Below, one piece after another: positions 34,372 to 46,929 of a DNA stretch of 64,000 bases (position 1 is the first letter of the stretch; the number at the start of each line of letters is the position of its first letter). Origin of the DNA: Lota lota (lineage: Eukaryota; Chordata; Actinopteri; Gadiformes; Lotidae); the NCBI GenBank assembly GCA_026745465.1, contig JACYXH010000859.1, positions 10,001 through 74,000 of the forward strand, read 5' to 3'. A model generated the notes under the pieces. It had not been told where the DNA came from and did no database searches. It worked only from the letters and a program-made list of their open reading frames with translations. Both the position numbers and the translations under genes were made by a program.

Positions 34372-34650
34372 ATTTTTTGATCCATCTGTGTTCCGCTGCC
34401 TTCCTCTGTCTGTCCGACCAGCACGCCTTCATCTCCAGCCCAGTGATGAGTAGTGAGGTGACCGCATGTTGTTGGAAGTGTTGTACGAGGTGAGTGTTGA
34501 GTGTGCCTATGTGTATTGTGTAGAAATGTTGTTTGAGTCTAACTAATATGGTGGGTTTGGTTTCTCCAATGTATATATTATGGCAATCTGAGCAGGTGAT
34601 GGCATATATTATGTTTTTATTGTGTATGGTGATGTTTTGCGGGATAGGGC
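34372..34650 (-). pseudogene. GIY-YIG endonuclease domain (right)
   Basis: Mirror of 18,828-19,106 with the same IYAITC...YIGET core on the minus strand. Confidence 0.82.
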
Positions 34651-35163
34651 TGGAGGTGGAGGCGTGCCGGTTCAGGATGACCGCCAGCTGCCTAAAGTGG
34701 CCTTGGTGTGGAGAGGGGGCGCTTCTGATTTCCGTGGAGAAGGATATCCTGCAGGATAGGGTTCTTACGGTAGGCCCATATTATTTTGTGGTTTTGGAGT
34801 GTGTGATTGTTGTGTTGTGCGCGAGTGAAAGCGTGTTTCAGTTTGGAGTGTATGTGTAAGATGTTTTGTGTGAATGTGCTGATGAGTGGTATGATTTGTG
34901 TGTGTGACTGGGGTCCCCGATCAACTCCTCTCCTGATGTCAGGGGTCCCCTCAGGAAACCTGTTGGGGAAGATAACCTGACTCAGGGAACCAGGCCCTCC
35001 TAGTGGAAGCCCCGCCTCCACCGGCCCGTGGTGGGGGACGGACGCTGTGTCCGCCCCCCCAGTGTGGGAGGGGGGCCGGTTAAGGTGAGGCGTAGAGGAG
35101 GGAAGGTGGTTATGGTTAGGGTTAGGGAGATGGAGGGGGTCCCTAGCAGAGGCCCCAGGTGGG

Positions 35164-36042
35164 TTAATGGGAGACGCAGTAGGTGACCGAGAGCTGGCTA
35201 GAATGTACCGCTGTGGATGAAAGATGGTTATGGTGAGACGTAGTGGGTGGTGAGTGGTTGGGATGAGGCGCACGGGGGGGCGGGGGGTTAGGATTAGGGT
35301 GGGGGGAGGCGGCGGGTGATTGGCCCCCACTAGCAGAGTCGTGAGACCCCGGTGGTGTGGGGTCCCCTATGGAGGCGTGAGGCACCAGTTCTGCCAGTGT
35401 GCTGGACTTGATGGACCACAGAAAGCGCCTTGTGTACCCCCTGGCCCTCAGGACCCGGAAGAGGGTCCTGATGGCCCCGTGCATGTCCGTCTCCTCTGTG
35501 CAGAGTCTGTGAAACCGTATGATTTGGGATTTAATTATACCCGCCAATGTGTGCTTGGGGTGGAAACTACTTTTGTGTAGGAGTGCGTGTGTGTCCGTGG
35601 GTTTGAAATATACTTTTGTGTAAAGGACTGTGTGTGGTGCATTTATGTGTGGGAAGAATACGGTTGTGTCCAGAAAGTCTATGTGTTGTGCGTGTTGTGT
35701 GTACTTAACCTTAATTGTGGGATGGTGTGTATTCAGTATGTGTATGAATTGCAGGAAGTGATCTAAACTATGCGGCCAGACCCTGAAGATGTCGTCCAGG
35801 AAGCGACAGTACACCTGTGGCAGCAATGGGCATTTCTTTAGAGCAGTATGCTCAAAGTCCGCCATGTAGATGTTGGCATAGCTGGGTGCTAACTTTTTGC
35901 CCATTGCTGTGCCGTGCGTCTGGAGGTAATGCTTGTCATTAAAGACAAAGTCATTCCTGCGCAGGCTGATGGTGAGTAATTCTAACAGGTGACTGTCGGG
36001 CCTGTCGGGATCTGGGTGACGCAGGCCAGAATCTATGTCCAT
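35164..36042 (-). pseudogene. Penelope RT to linker region (right)
   Basis: A 292-codon open stretch with the RT motifs NDKHYLQTHGTAMGKK, APSYANIYM and RFLDDIF (the paired-Asp catalytic motif), then a histidine/proline-rich linker. It is not a whole protein. Confidence 0.85.
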
Positions 36043-36059
36043 GTTGGTGTACAGTGAAT

Positions 36060-37220
36060 CTATATCAATGGTGAATAAAAAGGGTTAGGGTTAGGCTTTT
36101 CTGTGGCTCTACAGTGAAGTGCCTGAAGCTGGCCCACTGCCGTCTCGCGCCCCTGCCCCATGTTGTTGATGCCCAGAGAGAGCACCACAATCTTAGTGTC
36201 CAGGTTAATGGGGCTTTTTTGGAGGATCTGTGCAATATGGAAGCAGTTGGCACCGGGATAACTGTCGATTTGGACGTCTATGTGTGTGTGGGGAGGGATC
36301 CGACTCAGGTTTGAGTCACCGATGATCACTACGGGTTTGATGGAATCAATAGTCCAATCCCTGACTTTATACCTCGTAGGATCGTGTCTGTTGATGTTGA
36401 ATGTCGTCTTATTCGGTCGAGGCTTGGGGTCGGTGGTTACACTCGGCCGTCTGCGCTCGGGAGTGAGGGTGCGGGGACTTAAAGTGGCCGAATTAAGAGC
36501 GTGGTGGAGTCTCTGCTGTATAATGTGTTGTGAAGGTGTGCTAACGGACTGGCTGGCCAGTGGAGGAGACCTGTTGTTAGAGGTGGCTTCAGATTGGGAT
36601 TGCTGTGTGGGACATTTCCCTTTGCTTTGACCCATCATCACCTTAGCCACCTGCTTGGGTCTCTCCGCTGTACCTACACCAGTCCGGGTCTGTGGTGGGG
36701 CCCGCTGCTTGGATGAGCCTGCAGGACGGGAAACAGAGTGAGTTTGGGGTGGACTGGTGTCTGTGTCTATAGCTTCTATTGAGGAGGAAACTGAAGAGAC
36801 TATGTGGCTGAGTTGATGTACTTTCAGGTGGGTGTATGTAGGTGCCGGTGGTGCTGTCTCTGGGCTCGTGGTGGGCGAGCGCTGGGACGACAGTGGACTA
36901 CGGAGTGAGTGGGTGACCGTATTGAGGACCTGGGCCTCTACGTGGACTATTCTGCCAGCCGGGGGCCCAGGCGCCGGGGTGGAGGAGGGTACCTGGGGGG
37001 TATTATTACCAGGGGCCTTATTGGGAGTAGTGGGGAAAATCCTCCACAGATAGTATACTATCGGCATCCAGGCCCCCAGTCGGCAAGGCCCTAACCCACG
37101 CCTTTGGTTGAGCAGGGGAAGGGGGGGAGGAAAGGGGGGGAGGGGTTGTGACCGGGGTTGGGGGAGGAGGAGATAGAGCTCGTGTCTGTTCCCCCCCGGG
37201 AGTTGCCCTCCCGGAGCCAT
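36060..37220 (-). pseudogene. Proline-rich plus SGNH-like region (right Penelope copy)
   Basis: A 386-codon open stretch covering the second half of the proline-rich region and the SGNH blocks (GDSNLSRI, SYPGAN, LSLGINN). The upstream part of the proline-rich region (37,018-37,701) reads in another frame. Confidence 0.7.
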
Positions 37221-37947
37221 AATTGGCCAGTGGTGTAGGTCTGGCCGTGGGGGGGATCGTCAGTGTGTTAACAAGACGACTCCTCTCCCTGGGTGCTCTG
37301 GGGGCCAATCCGGGTGGTGGGCTCCTCATACGGTAGCTGGGGAGTGTGGGACGAGTGTGGGAGATGGTAGGGTGGGGGGGTATAGGGCTGGGGTGGGTAG
37401 GGGGAGTGGGCCTGGGGAGTAGGGGGAGGAGGGGAGTGGGGTTGGGTAGGGGGGGCAGGGGGAGGGGGGAGTGGGCAGGGTGGTGGGAGCGTAGGAGAGG
37501 GGGAATCTGGCAGGAGGATGGAGGAGGAGGAGGGCGAGTGCGGGGCCTGGGGAGGGGGGGATGGAGGGTGGTGAGAGGGTTAGGGGGTCTAGGAGGTGGT
37601 GAGGAGAGATCAGGGACGGCAGTGGTAAGATGTTTGTATGTCTGAGGGAGGGTGGTGGGCCAGAACCGGTGTTTATACCGGGTGCGGGCCCACCTCCTCA
37701 AAAGGAAGGCCTGTGGGAAGGAGGGTGGTTAAAACAGTTTGGTAATGTTCATTTAAAATGACCAGCTTCTGCTTCAGCCAGTTGTCCGTGTTCTGCTTGA
37801 CCCTGTTGGCTGTAGTTGGGTTAGGGCATGCAGGTTTGATGAACTCGGCTAGCTTACCCACCTGTCTGAGCATCCCTGCTGGTGGTGTGTTGGTGGTGAT
37901 GGCGTGTGAAATGATATTTTGGTGGTGTACTGCTTGCATCCTGCCTG

Positions 37948-38070
37948 CTTCACCAGGCAGGTCCTCCAGCACGGCTCTGCCATCAGCTTCCCTCTGCCAC
38001 GCCTTCCTGGTGGTAACAAACAGTGCTAGTTGGGACTCAATGTCCGCTCACAACCGGGGAGGTAAAGGTG
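37948..38070 (-). repeat. Dispersed arm repeat, extra copy at 38.0 kb (right arm)
   Basis: This copy abuts the 5' side of the right-arm Penelope-like element and has no counterpart at the equivalent left-arm place. It belongs to the right-arm-specific rearrangement between 37.9 and 40.0 kb. Confidence 0.85.
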
Positions 38071-38209
38071 AGGGTAGAGGGGAGTTTAAGATTAAGGTAG
38101 AGGAGGTTACGGTTAGGGTAGATGGGAGGGGGGAGGTTAGGGTTAGAGAATATTGTATAATGCTAATATATACGTGTATTAGTCAACTCATTATGGACAT
38201 TTAACTTAC

Positions 38210-38580
38210 CTCACAACATGCTGAAAAAGCAACACAACAAGGTAGGAGAAGTTTCTATTAGAAAACTCCATTAGTATACATTTGAACATTTTTGCACACA
38301 TTGAAACATTTTGGGGAAGCCTTGTCCATTGTCCAGTCCAATTTTGAAACCAATTAGAGCGGTATATTGTGAAAGCAGCCCATGTATTCAACCATCTCAC
38401 CCTAACTCTTTCCCTAACACTGAACCCTAACTCCTTGAAGGACAAGGAGCCTCCCACTGTGGGAAGGAAACCTTGATGGAACGCAACATATGGTGACAAA
38501 GTCAAGTTGTGTGAGTGTGTAGGCCATGAATCCAGTCCAGCGATGACCTCAGCTCTGATGAAGCGCTGTTTGTTGGTCAC
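38210..38580 (-). other. Candidate exon copy (right arm, duplicate 1)
   Basis: Mirror of 12,292-12,661 with one visible amino-acid change (Val to Ala). Splice-like ends are kept. It is part of a right-arm-specific module duplicated at about 39,600-40,010. Confidence 0.33.
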
Positions 38581-38929
38581 TGAAATGTTGCAAATTGTTC
38601 ACTTTAAGACTGGATTTGTCTAAGCAGTGTCAGGTAATCAATAATGAACACAATATCCATGTTATCTTAGCAGTGGACTACTGACCTGCAGGACTTGAGC
38701 TGTTCAGAGATACAGGTGTGATACAGCTCTGGTGTGTCTGCCCCAGACTCAACACAGTATTTCAACCGCGCCTTACAAAGATGGATGACACATTTTTCTC
38801 ATTATTCAAAAGGATCCAACATTCAGTTCTTCAGCAGACACTCGTATCCAAAGAGACCTAGTGAATTCAGATGCATTACATGTAGTCTGAGAACTTGGGG
38901 GTGGAACCCAGTACCATGTGATAGAGAGC

Positions 38930-39150
38930 CCAACACCCCATCCTGCCCTGTACGAGGACCACCAGTACCACATTCAGCTCTCTCTCCTCAGTGGTTTTCC
39001 CTTTAGAGTCGGGTGTCACTCGCCCCACAAGGACGTCCTTCACCAGGCAGGTCCTCCAGCACGGCTCTGCCATCAGCTTCCCTCTGCCACGCCTTCCTGG
39101 TGGTAACAAACAGTGCTAGTTGGGACTCAATGTCCGCTCACAACCGGGGA
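38930..39150 (-). repeat. Dispersed arm repeat, copy at 39.0 kb (right arm)
   Basis: Another near-identical copy, 1 kb from the one at 37,948. The two, each followed by G-rich telomere-like sequence and the 124-codon block, outline a duplicated module. Confidence 0.85.
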
Positions 39151-39605
39151 GGTAAAGGTGAGGGTAGAGGGGAGTTTAAGATTAAGGTAGAGGGGAGGTA
39201 CGGTTGATGGGAGGGGGGGAGGGGAGGTATAAGGTAGAGGGGGAAGGGGGAGAGGGAGGTTAATGGTGAGGGTAGGGGGGGAGGTTAAGATTAAGGTAGA
39301 GGTGGTTACGGTTAGGGTAGATGGAGGTAGGGTAGGGGTTAGGTAGGGGGAGGGGAAGGTAAGGGAGAGGGAGGGGGAGGTTAAGGTAGGGGTTGGGGAG
39401 GGAGTCAAGGTAGGGGGGAGGGGAGGTTAAGGTAAGGGAAGAGGTTACGGTTAGGGTAGAGGGGAGGTTAGAGGGGGAGGGGAGGTTAAGCAGAAGAGAA
39501 GGGGGGGGGGTTAAGGTAGAGGGGTGGGGGGGTTAAAGGTAGAGGGGGGGTGGGGAGGGTTAAGTAAGAGGTATGAGGTTAAGTTTTAGGGTATGAGGTT
39601 AAGGT
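39150..39605. repeat. Telomere-like G-rich array (right arm)
   Basis: Mirror of 12,715-13,398 but about two thirds as long. A short related tract also lies at 38,060-38,150 beside the extra dispersed-repeat copy. Confidence 0.8.
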
Positions 39606-39671
39606 TAGAGAATACTGTTTAATGCTAATATATACGTGTATTAGTCAACTCATTATGGACATTTAACTTAC

Positions 39672-40010
39672 CTCACAACATGCTGAAAAAGCAACACAAC
39701 AAGGTAGGAGAAGTTTCTATTAGAAAACTCCATTAGTATACATTTGAACATTTTTGCACACATTGAAACATTTTGGGGAAGCCTTGTCCATTGTCCAGTC
39801 CAATTTTGAAACCAATTAGAGCGGTATATTGTGAAAGCAGCCCATGTATTCAACCATCTCACCCTAACTCTTTCCCTAACACTGAACCCTAACTCCTTGA
39901 AGGACAAGGAGCCTCCCACTGTGGGAAGGAAACCTTGATGGAACGCAACATATGGTGACAAAGTCAAGTTGTGTGAGTGTGTAGGCCATGAATCCAGTCC
40001 AGCGATGACC
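39672..40010 (-). other. Candidate exon copy (right arm, duplicate 2)
   Basis: Second right-arm copy, truncated at the upstream side where it joins sequence equivalent to about 11,810 of the left arm. The frame remains open over about 99 codons. Confidence 0.3.
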
Positions 40011-40974
40011 TAAGCAAGTTCAATTAGTTTAATTCAAGTGCATACCTCTGGTCACATGACATGCAGAACACACTGTTTACCTTCCAAAGTCCTCAGCAGT
40101 CACATGGCAGTCCTCCACGCTGATCCTGGTGGGTCATCTGGGTCATCTAGTCACAACTCAATCAGGATATGAACAAAAGCCGTCTCCAACCTCATTTATC
40201 ATTTATTAAATTAAAAAATACAACTTTTAGAGCTTAGTGAGAAAGTAGAGCAGACCCTACAGCAGTCACATTTAGAACAAAACTGAGTCGAAATAAATCC
40301 TGTTATCTCATAGCGCCATTAACCCAGGGAATGCTTTCTCAAAATCATTTGGATTAGAAGGGATGGCTGCAGTGACAGCTTTAGGACTAGTTGAGTAACT
40401 GTTGTGGAAATATTAAATCCTAACTATAATATACAATTATATACTAATTATATAAACCTTGTTTATATAACTACTAGTCAATTGAAAATGAATGTGTATA
40501 CATTCTCCTTGGACCTAGAGATCCCTCCCTTCCTTTCTCTAATTGAAAGGTGTTAAGCTAGTTTACATTTGCATTGCCACTGTAGCCATGAAGTCTGATA
40601 CTGAGGCCATGCCAATCTACTTCTTTGTTGTGTAGATTCCTTTAACTGTCCTGCAGCCTTGTGGACATGTCCACTTCACCTATAGTGTCTCTCCAGCCAT
40701 GACTGACTTCAGCCATGGCCAGTCCTAAAGTCTCCACCATGGTCACTCCCCCTCACCTTTGTACTTCCTGCCCACCATGTGATATAAGAATCATGTGCAC
40801 CCATTGTCTCATTGAATGGATGCTTGGTAGCTTTGCTGCCTGCATCTTCCCATGATCATGCTCCAAAATTCAATCAAATATTTAGCTGTCAAGAAGTGTC
40901 TATAAAGAAGTTTTTCTTCATCAGTGGCTAGTTTAGTAGTAGCAGTAGTACTCTATTCCATTGAGGTGGCGGTG

Positions 40975-41100
40975 GAAGTGATAATCACTTTAGAGACGGG
41001 TGTCCTTACCCCCACGAGGGAAGTCCTTCACCAGGCAGGTCCTCCAGCCATCAGCTCCCCTCCGCCACCGAGTCCTGGTCTGGCAACAAACAGCAGTGGT
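40975..41100 (-). repeat. Dispersed arm repeat, copy at 41.0 kb (right arm)
   Basis: Mirror of 10,740-10,870. A further copy at 42,590-42,735 mirrors 9,500-9,660, and a partial one at 41,985-42,050 mirrors 10,185-10,260. Confidence 0.85.
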
Positions 41101-41107
41101 TTAGTCT

Positions 41108-41885
41108 CAACGTCTGGTAACTACAGCATTATCTGGTCTGGTAACCAACAGTGGTAGTTTGTCTGGTAACTACAGCATTATCTGGTCTGGTAACCAACAG
41201 TGGTAGTTTGTCTGGTAACTACAGCATTATTTAGTCTGGTAACCAACAGTGGTAGTTTGTCTGGTAACTACAGCTTTATTTAGTCTGGTAACCAACAGTG
41301 GTAGTTTGACTGGTAACTACAACATTATTTAGTCTGGTAACCAACAGTGGTAGTTTGTCTGGTAACTACAGCATTATCTGGTCTGGTAACCAACAGTGGT
41401 AGTTTGTCTGGTAACTACAGCATTATTTAGTCTGGTAACCAACAGTGGTAGTTTGTCTGGTAACTACAGCATTATTTAGTCTGGTAACCAACAGTGGTAG
41501 TTTGTCTGGTAACTACAGCATTATTTAGTCTGGTAACCAACAGTGGTAGTTTGTCTGGTAACTACAGCATTATCTGGTCTGGTAACCAACAGTGGTAGTT
41601 TGTCTGGTAACTACAGCATTATTTAGTCTGGTAACCAACAGTGGTAGTTTGTCTGGTAACTACAGCATTATTTAGTCTGGTAACCAACAGTGGTAGTTTA
41701 TCTGGTAACTACAGCATTATCTGGTCTGGTAACCAACAGTGGTAGTTTGTCTGGTAACCAACAGTGGTAGTTTGTCTGGTAACTACAGCATTATTTAGTC
41801 TGGTAACCAACAGTGGTAGTTTGTCTGGTAACAAATAGCGGTAGTTTGTCTGGTAACAAACACAGCAGTAGTTTGTCTGGTAACA
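41108..41885. repeat. ~49-bp minisatellite, expanded (right arm)
   Basis: Inverted counterpart with about sixteen units (core aaccaacagtggtagtttgt). Regular spacing suggests recent expansion. Confidence 0.95.
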
Positions 41886-43053
41886 CAAGCAGTGGTTTGA
41901 ATGGTGTGGTAACGTTGGTCGTTTAGTCATGTCTGAATGGAAGCAATGCAGTTTATGCAAACTTCCCAGTAATACTTCCTCCAGATGCACAGCTCCAGCA
42001 TCAGCTCTCCTCAGCCAAGGATTCCTGGTCCGCTAACAAACACAGTGGTAGTAGTTGAGCCATTTATTCTTTGGACGCCTCGTTTAAATCATTCTGAACC
42101 AAAGTGCTGGCTTGAGTGTAAAAGAGGAATGGAAGATTCATTTGATATTTTAAACTTGCACTAAGAAACATGCACACTCTTGTTATTCAGGAAAACAGTC
42201 AAACATTGTGTGAATTCAACAGGTTGTCAAATGACGTAGAAAAAAGGTTGATGTTGGTATTAACCTTCCAAAGACTTAAGCAGTCACATCGTAGGCCTCG
42301 TGTTGTTCCTGGTCATCAGCTTCATCTATTCACAATCCACTTTAAATCAGTATACAAATAAAAACCGTCTCCCACCTCAGCCCACAGACTCACTATCATT
42401 TGTTCAAATAAACCATACAACTTGTAGAACTTGTGCAGCAGTAGCACAGACTCTGTAGCCTTCACATTTAGGGGTTAGAGAGTCTAAATAAAACGTATTC
42501 ACCCAGGGACTGTTTTCTCTAAATCAGCCACCATAAGTGATGGCTGCCCTAACAGATTTAAGAACAAAAACACTTCAGTAGCAGTGAGTGTGATAATCAC
42601 TTTAGAGCTGGGCTTCATTCGCCCCGACCGGGACGTCCTTCGTCAGGCAGGACCTCCAGCACGGCTCCACCATCAGCTCCCCTCCGCCACGGCGTCCCGG
42701 TCTGCTATCAAACAGCGCTAGTTGGGTCTAACATCTGCTAACAAACCTGGGGATGGAAACATTTGCAAAGGGGTAGCGAATATCCAACTTCCTTAAGTTT
42801 CCAAGTTGACTTATTGAGAAATGTATAAGTGTGAAATGAACTGAGAAATGTGTAACTATGGTAGTAGTAGTAGCAGCAATAGGAGCAAAAATAGCTCACG
42901 TGACTTAGATGACCCAAAATATTACCTCAAATCACAGCTTAGGAAGACTTCACAGTGAAAATTCACAAACTAAAAACTAATAAATCTCCCTCTACAATCG
43001 TTTACAAAAACTAAAAAGAACCTCCGGGCATTTAGCGTTTCAGAACAGCTTGG

Positions 43054-43188
43054 TGATGGTTACCCTCTGGTCCTCAGCCTCCGGTCCACCCTGGTGCCTC
43101 ATGCCTGGTCCTCAGCCTCCGGACCACCCTGGTGACTTATGCCTGGTCCAGGGGATCTGGTTACCCTCTGGTCCACCCTGGTGCTCGA
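43054..43188. repeat. ~50-bp minisatellite, contracted (right arm)
   Basis: Two to three inverted units remain of the array at 8,452-9,184. The join to unique sequence at about 43,188 falls inside a unit. Confidence 0.9.
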
Positions 43189-43307
43189 CCACATCTACCT
43201 CCCGACCACTCTGCATAGATCACTTTGAGAAGGTCATATAACGTTACAGAAAAGAATGGGTAAATACGGTAGGTATCAATGTGAAACCGTCCATATCAAA
43301 CGCTCAC

Positions 43308-43375
43308 CTGCGTGGTTGGATTGACATCTTGTGCGTCATACAGGTTCAGGATAGCAAGGACTGGAGCTGCCCCCA
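43308..43375 (-). other. Candidate 68-nt coding exon (right arm)
   Basis: Identical mirror copy of 7,895-7,962 with acceptor and donor intact on the minus strand. It lies downstream of the candidate exons at 49,967, 48,083 and 44,592 on the same strand, giving a consistent order and consistent reading phases. Confidence 0.5.
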
Positions 43376-44591
43376 CTGTTAACACAAAACAATCATCCAT
43401 TTAATAACTAGACATCACACGCTGGAATCACATGGGAACAACAATTACCAAACACAGGAAGTGATGCAGCAATTTATAAATCCTTTCCTATAAAAACCTG
43501 TCCTGCCTCATTTTCCAAGTCAATGAGTGTACGCAAAAGATGTAGTATGTCTGAATGTGTCACTACTCTTCAACGAGCTTTACATCATGGCCTCACCAAG
43601 AATAAACTGAAAACCAAGACAATAGTCAGGGTGCTTAAGAGGAACAACTGTTCTTAGTTTGCTTATGTTATGTGGGATTTCATCTACAGCCGCAGTTTTA
43701 TGGTAGCATTTGCACAACAATTAAACTTCTTTGACTCTTCTGAACAGCTATTCCATTATTTTTTACACAAATAAGCACGTTTACATTGAACCCTTCCTTT
43801 TATTTCTGAAGTCTAGTAGAGACAACACAGAGAAGACAGAATTGATTCAGCCCAAGCACTGAAACTGAAAGTGCATTGACCTCACCGTTATGGAGTCCTT
43901 TTTAGCCCAGTGGGGAGACGGCAGCGAGGGATGGAGCTGGGTGTGGAGGCAGACACCTTGTGACACAAACTACAGTTACAATTTCAGCTCTGTAGGGTGA
44001 GGGTTTAACTGGGCCAATCACAGCCCAGATATTTAAAACACTAGCAGTATCAATAGTAATATAATAGTAAAATGATACTTAGCCATATTCAGCTGCTGGC
44101 TTGTTGTAGATCAAAGGTGCCGCACTATGGAAATGCCAAATTGTAATTAAAATGTTGCAGCCTTAAACGATCTCTGCATCATATACGCGACTCGAAAATG
44201 TTTACGCAACAACACAGTGTCAGTTGTAGAGAGCAATTATCAAAGTAGTTTTGCAGGATTCTATGAAAAGATTATGTTTCATTATGAGTGCACTACCTAA
44301 AGCACAATTAAGTGATCAAATATTGCAGATGGTTACTGATAGAAATAGGGAACCGCCAGATGACCTAATTAGGTACGCTTATTAGTGATGAGGTAACGCA
44401 AATGTCAATCCTAATCGTACTGCCAGATGCCCTACCAGGTGAATCAACATCCACAACTCATACAGTACTGCAGCATTAGAGGTTCACAAACTGCATATTT
44501 CTAACTACTAACCTTGGCAGAAAGCCCAAAACAGTCATACTGGAATCCTAACGTTCCAGTACAAACCAGCAATACATAACCAGCACCTCAC

Positions 44592-44634
44592 CTTGAGCTG
44601 AACGACGATGAAGATATTGTGGTCCTTTGATCAT
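44592..44634 (-). other. Candidate alternative first coding exon (right arm)
   Basis: Mirror of 6,635-6,677 on the minus strand: ATG, open frame and donor gtgagg kept. See the left-arm entry. Confidence 0.35.
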
Positions 44635-44869
44635 CTTCGCATTTCAAAATATAGCCAACAGACTTACCTTGAGGCGATCTAGTAGTTTGATGCTGTTGGT
44701 ATATGTACAAATAATTTTGACTATACAGTTCCCCCATCTAACTAATTAACTACTACCAATAAACAAGGTTCACCAGCGTACAAAAAAACAAACTGATCTG
44801 ATGCTTTTTGTCCACTTCCTTGCTACTCTCAAAAAAATTGCATTCAAATTGCATGAGTGTTGCCTTATT

Positions 44870-45300
44870 GATCTGGGTGTGGTCTGAGTGGCCCGAGATG
44901 CATGCTAGGACACTGTGCTATCTTAAGTCTACAGTTCTGTAGATGTTCCCCCTCAGAAATAACCAAGTGTTCATAAGGCTGTCGTCACATCAGTTACATG
45001 AACAGGAACATCCGTCAGGACCGTGACAGGGACTGCCCAAGGAGAAAGGCCAAGGGTAGGATGTGAGGGCTCGAACACTTAGCGACTAGAATACAACCTA
45101 ACTCTTACAGTAGAGAACCATTGAGCACATTTCAATGTTCCTCTTCATAGATCTTGAAGCCCCAGTTAGGGTTTCTTTACGTCCATATCTGAAGAACAAC
45201 ACACCTGCAGCTTGAAGAGGACCCTAGTTGGGATGTTTCCAAGATGGTTTCTGATTCAAAAGGACCCATCTCCCAGGTCCAGCTAGCCTCGTCCAATACA
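44870..45300 (-). repeat. Nested inverted repeat, part B (right arm)
   Basis: Mirror of 5,975-6,395. It pairs with 46,930-47,400 within the right arm. Confidence 0.85.
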
Positions 45301-45864
45301 TTACAATTCAGCCAGCGAAAGACTTGCGTCTCAGCACAGGAGTACAGAAGATCCACAGGTCATGGCAGCCATCGATCATGTCGGGGGTAGGAAGGGCAGC
45401 CACGTCGCAGACTGTCAAGCTTGAATAACCATTTACAAAAATGTTCTGGTACATTTTCATCTTCTCAGTTGGTTTCCTGTCCATTCTGTCCATTCAGAAT
45501 GCCATTAGTCCATCCTCCATTGTTCCTAGTATCCATTGTTTGCATAATTCAGTCACACTGCAATCCAATCTGCATGACACTCAAGTCATCCTATCCAGTG
45601 TGTAGGAGGTGGAATAGAAAGCCAGATGCTGGATCGCTCCATGCTCTTGATGTATACTGGATTGCAAAGACAAATCGTTGATTTGGGCCACAGACTTAAG
45701 TCATCCAGAAACGTCGTCCCAAAAGATACTCAAGGATGTTTTAAATGGAGTAGCGTCGTACTGTAGCTGAACATTCTAAAGATACAAATGTAGCGATAAA
45801 ATACACCACCACATTAAACCAACCTGTTAAAATCTTCAGGGGTCAGCCCACATCCCATGTCAAG

Positions 45865-46615
45865 ACGCTCACACATAGTATGCTATGTCAGGTCGATCCC
45901 TGGCCATCCTTACATGTAATACCCCATGCCAGGTACAACACTGGCCATGCTCACATGAAGAACCCTATGCCAGGTTGAAAGCTGGCCACACTCACATGAA
46001 GTACCTATGCCAGGTCAAACACTGACCACGCTCACATGAAGTACCTATGCCAGGTCAAACACTGGCCACACTCACATGAAGTACCTATGCCAGGTTGAAA
46101 GCTGGCCACACTCACATGAAGTACCTATGCCAGGTTGAAAGCTGGCCACACTCACATGAAGTACCCTATGCCAGGTCGACAGCTGGCCACACTCACATGA
46201 AGTAACCTATGCCAGGTTAAAAGCTGGCCACGCTCACATGAAGTACCTATGCCAGGTCAAACACTGGCCACACTCACATGAAGTACCTATGCCAGGTTGA
46301 AAGCTGGCCACACTCACATGACGTAACCTATGCCAGGTTGAAAGCTGGCCACACTCACATGAAGTACCCTATGCCAGGTTGAAAGCTGGCCACGCTCACA
46401 TGAAGTACCTATGCCAGGTCAAACACTGGCCACACTCACATGAAGTACCTATGCCAGGTCGACAGCTGGCCACACTCACACATTAAGTATCCCATGCCAA
46501 GTTAAACCATGGCCACGCTCACACCATTTATTCTATGCTAGGTTGAAGCCCGGCCACACTTTCATGTAGTAAGAACCCCATGCCAGGTCAGCCTCTGGCC
46601 CGGCTCACACATGTA
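45865..46615. repeat. ~42-bp minisatellite, expanded (right arm)
   Basis: Inverted counterpart with about 17-18 units (core cctatgccaggttgaaagct), expanded relative to the left arm. Most other minisatellites are contracted in the right arm, so there is no uniform direction of change. Confidence 0.95.
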
Positions 46616-46689
46616 TGAAAAAATACAAATTAAAGAATTAAACAAACAATTACCATACTTACCAAACCAGGTAACAAAGTAAGATAAGC

Positions 46690-46925
46690 GGAAGCAGACG
46701 GAGAACCCAGTGGTAGGTTGGTAGGTCTTGAGCAGAAGGACAGACCAGTGGTGGGTTGGAAGGTCTTAAACTGAAGGACAGACCAGTAGTGGGTTGGTAG
46801 GTCTTAAACAGAAGAACAGACCAGTGGTGAGTTGGTAGGTCTTGAGCAGAAGGACAGACCAGTAGTGGGTTGATAGGTCTTGAGCAGAAGGACAGACCAG
46901 TGGTGGGTTGGTAGGTCTTGAACAG
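46690..46925. repeat. ~39-bp minisatellite (right arm)
   Basis: Inverted counterpart of 4,468-4,895, with about six units carrying gtgggttggtaggtctt. Confidence 0.93.
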
Positions 46926-46929
46926 CAGG

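Larger units (their letters stand above)
33510..37945 (-). mobile_element. Penelope-like retroelement (right arm copy)
   Basis: Mirror of the left-arm element at the same relative place, shorter than the left copy and also broken. It keeps the proline-rich region, SGNH-like domain, RT palm motifs and GIY-YIG domain. A short perfect TTAGGG-type tract (36,082-36,095) lies inside it. Its 5' side joins an extra copy of the dispersed arm repeat at 37,948. Confidence 0.88.
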
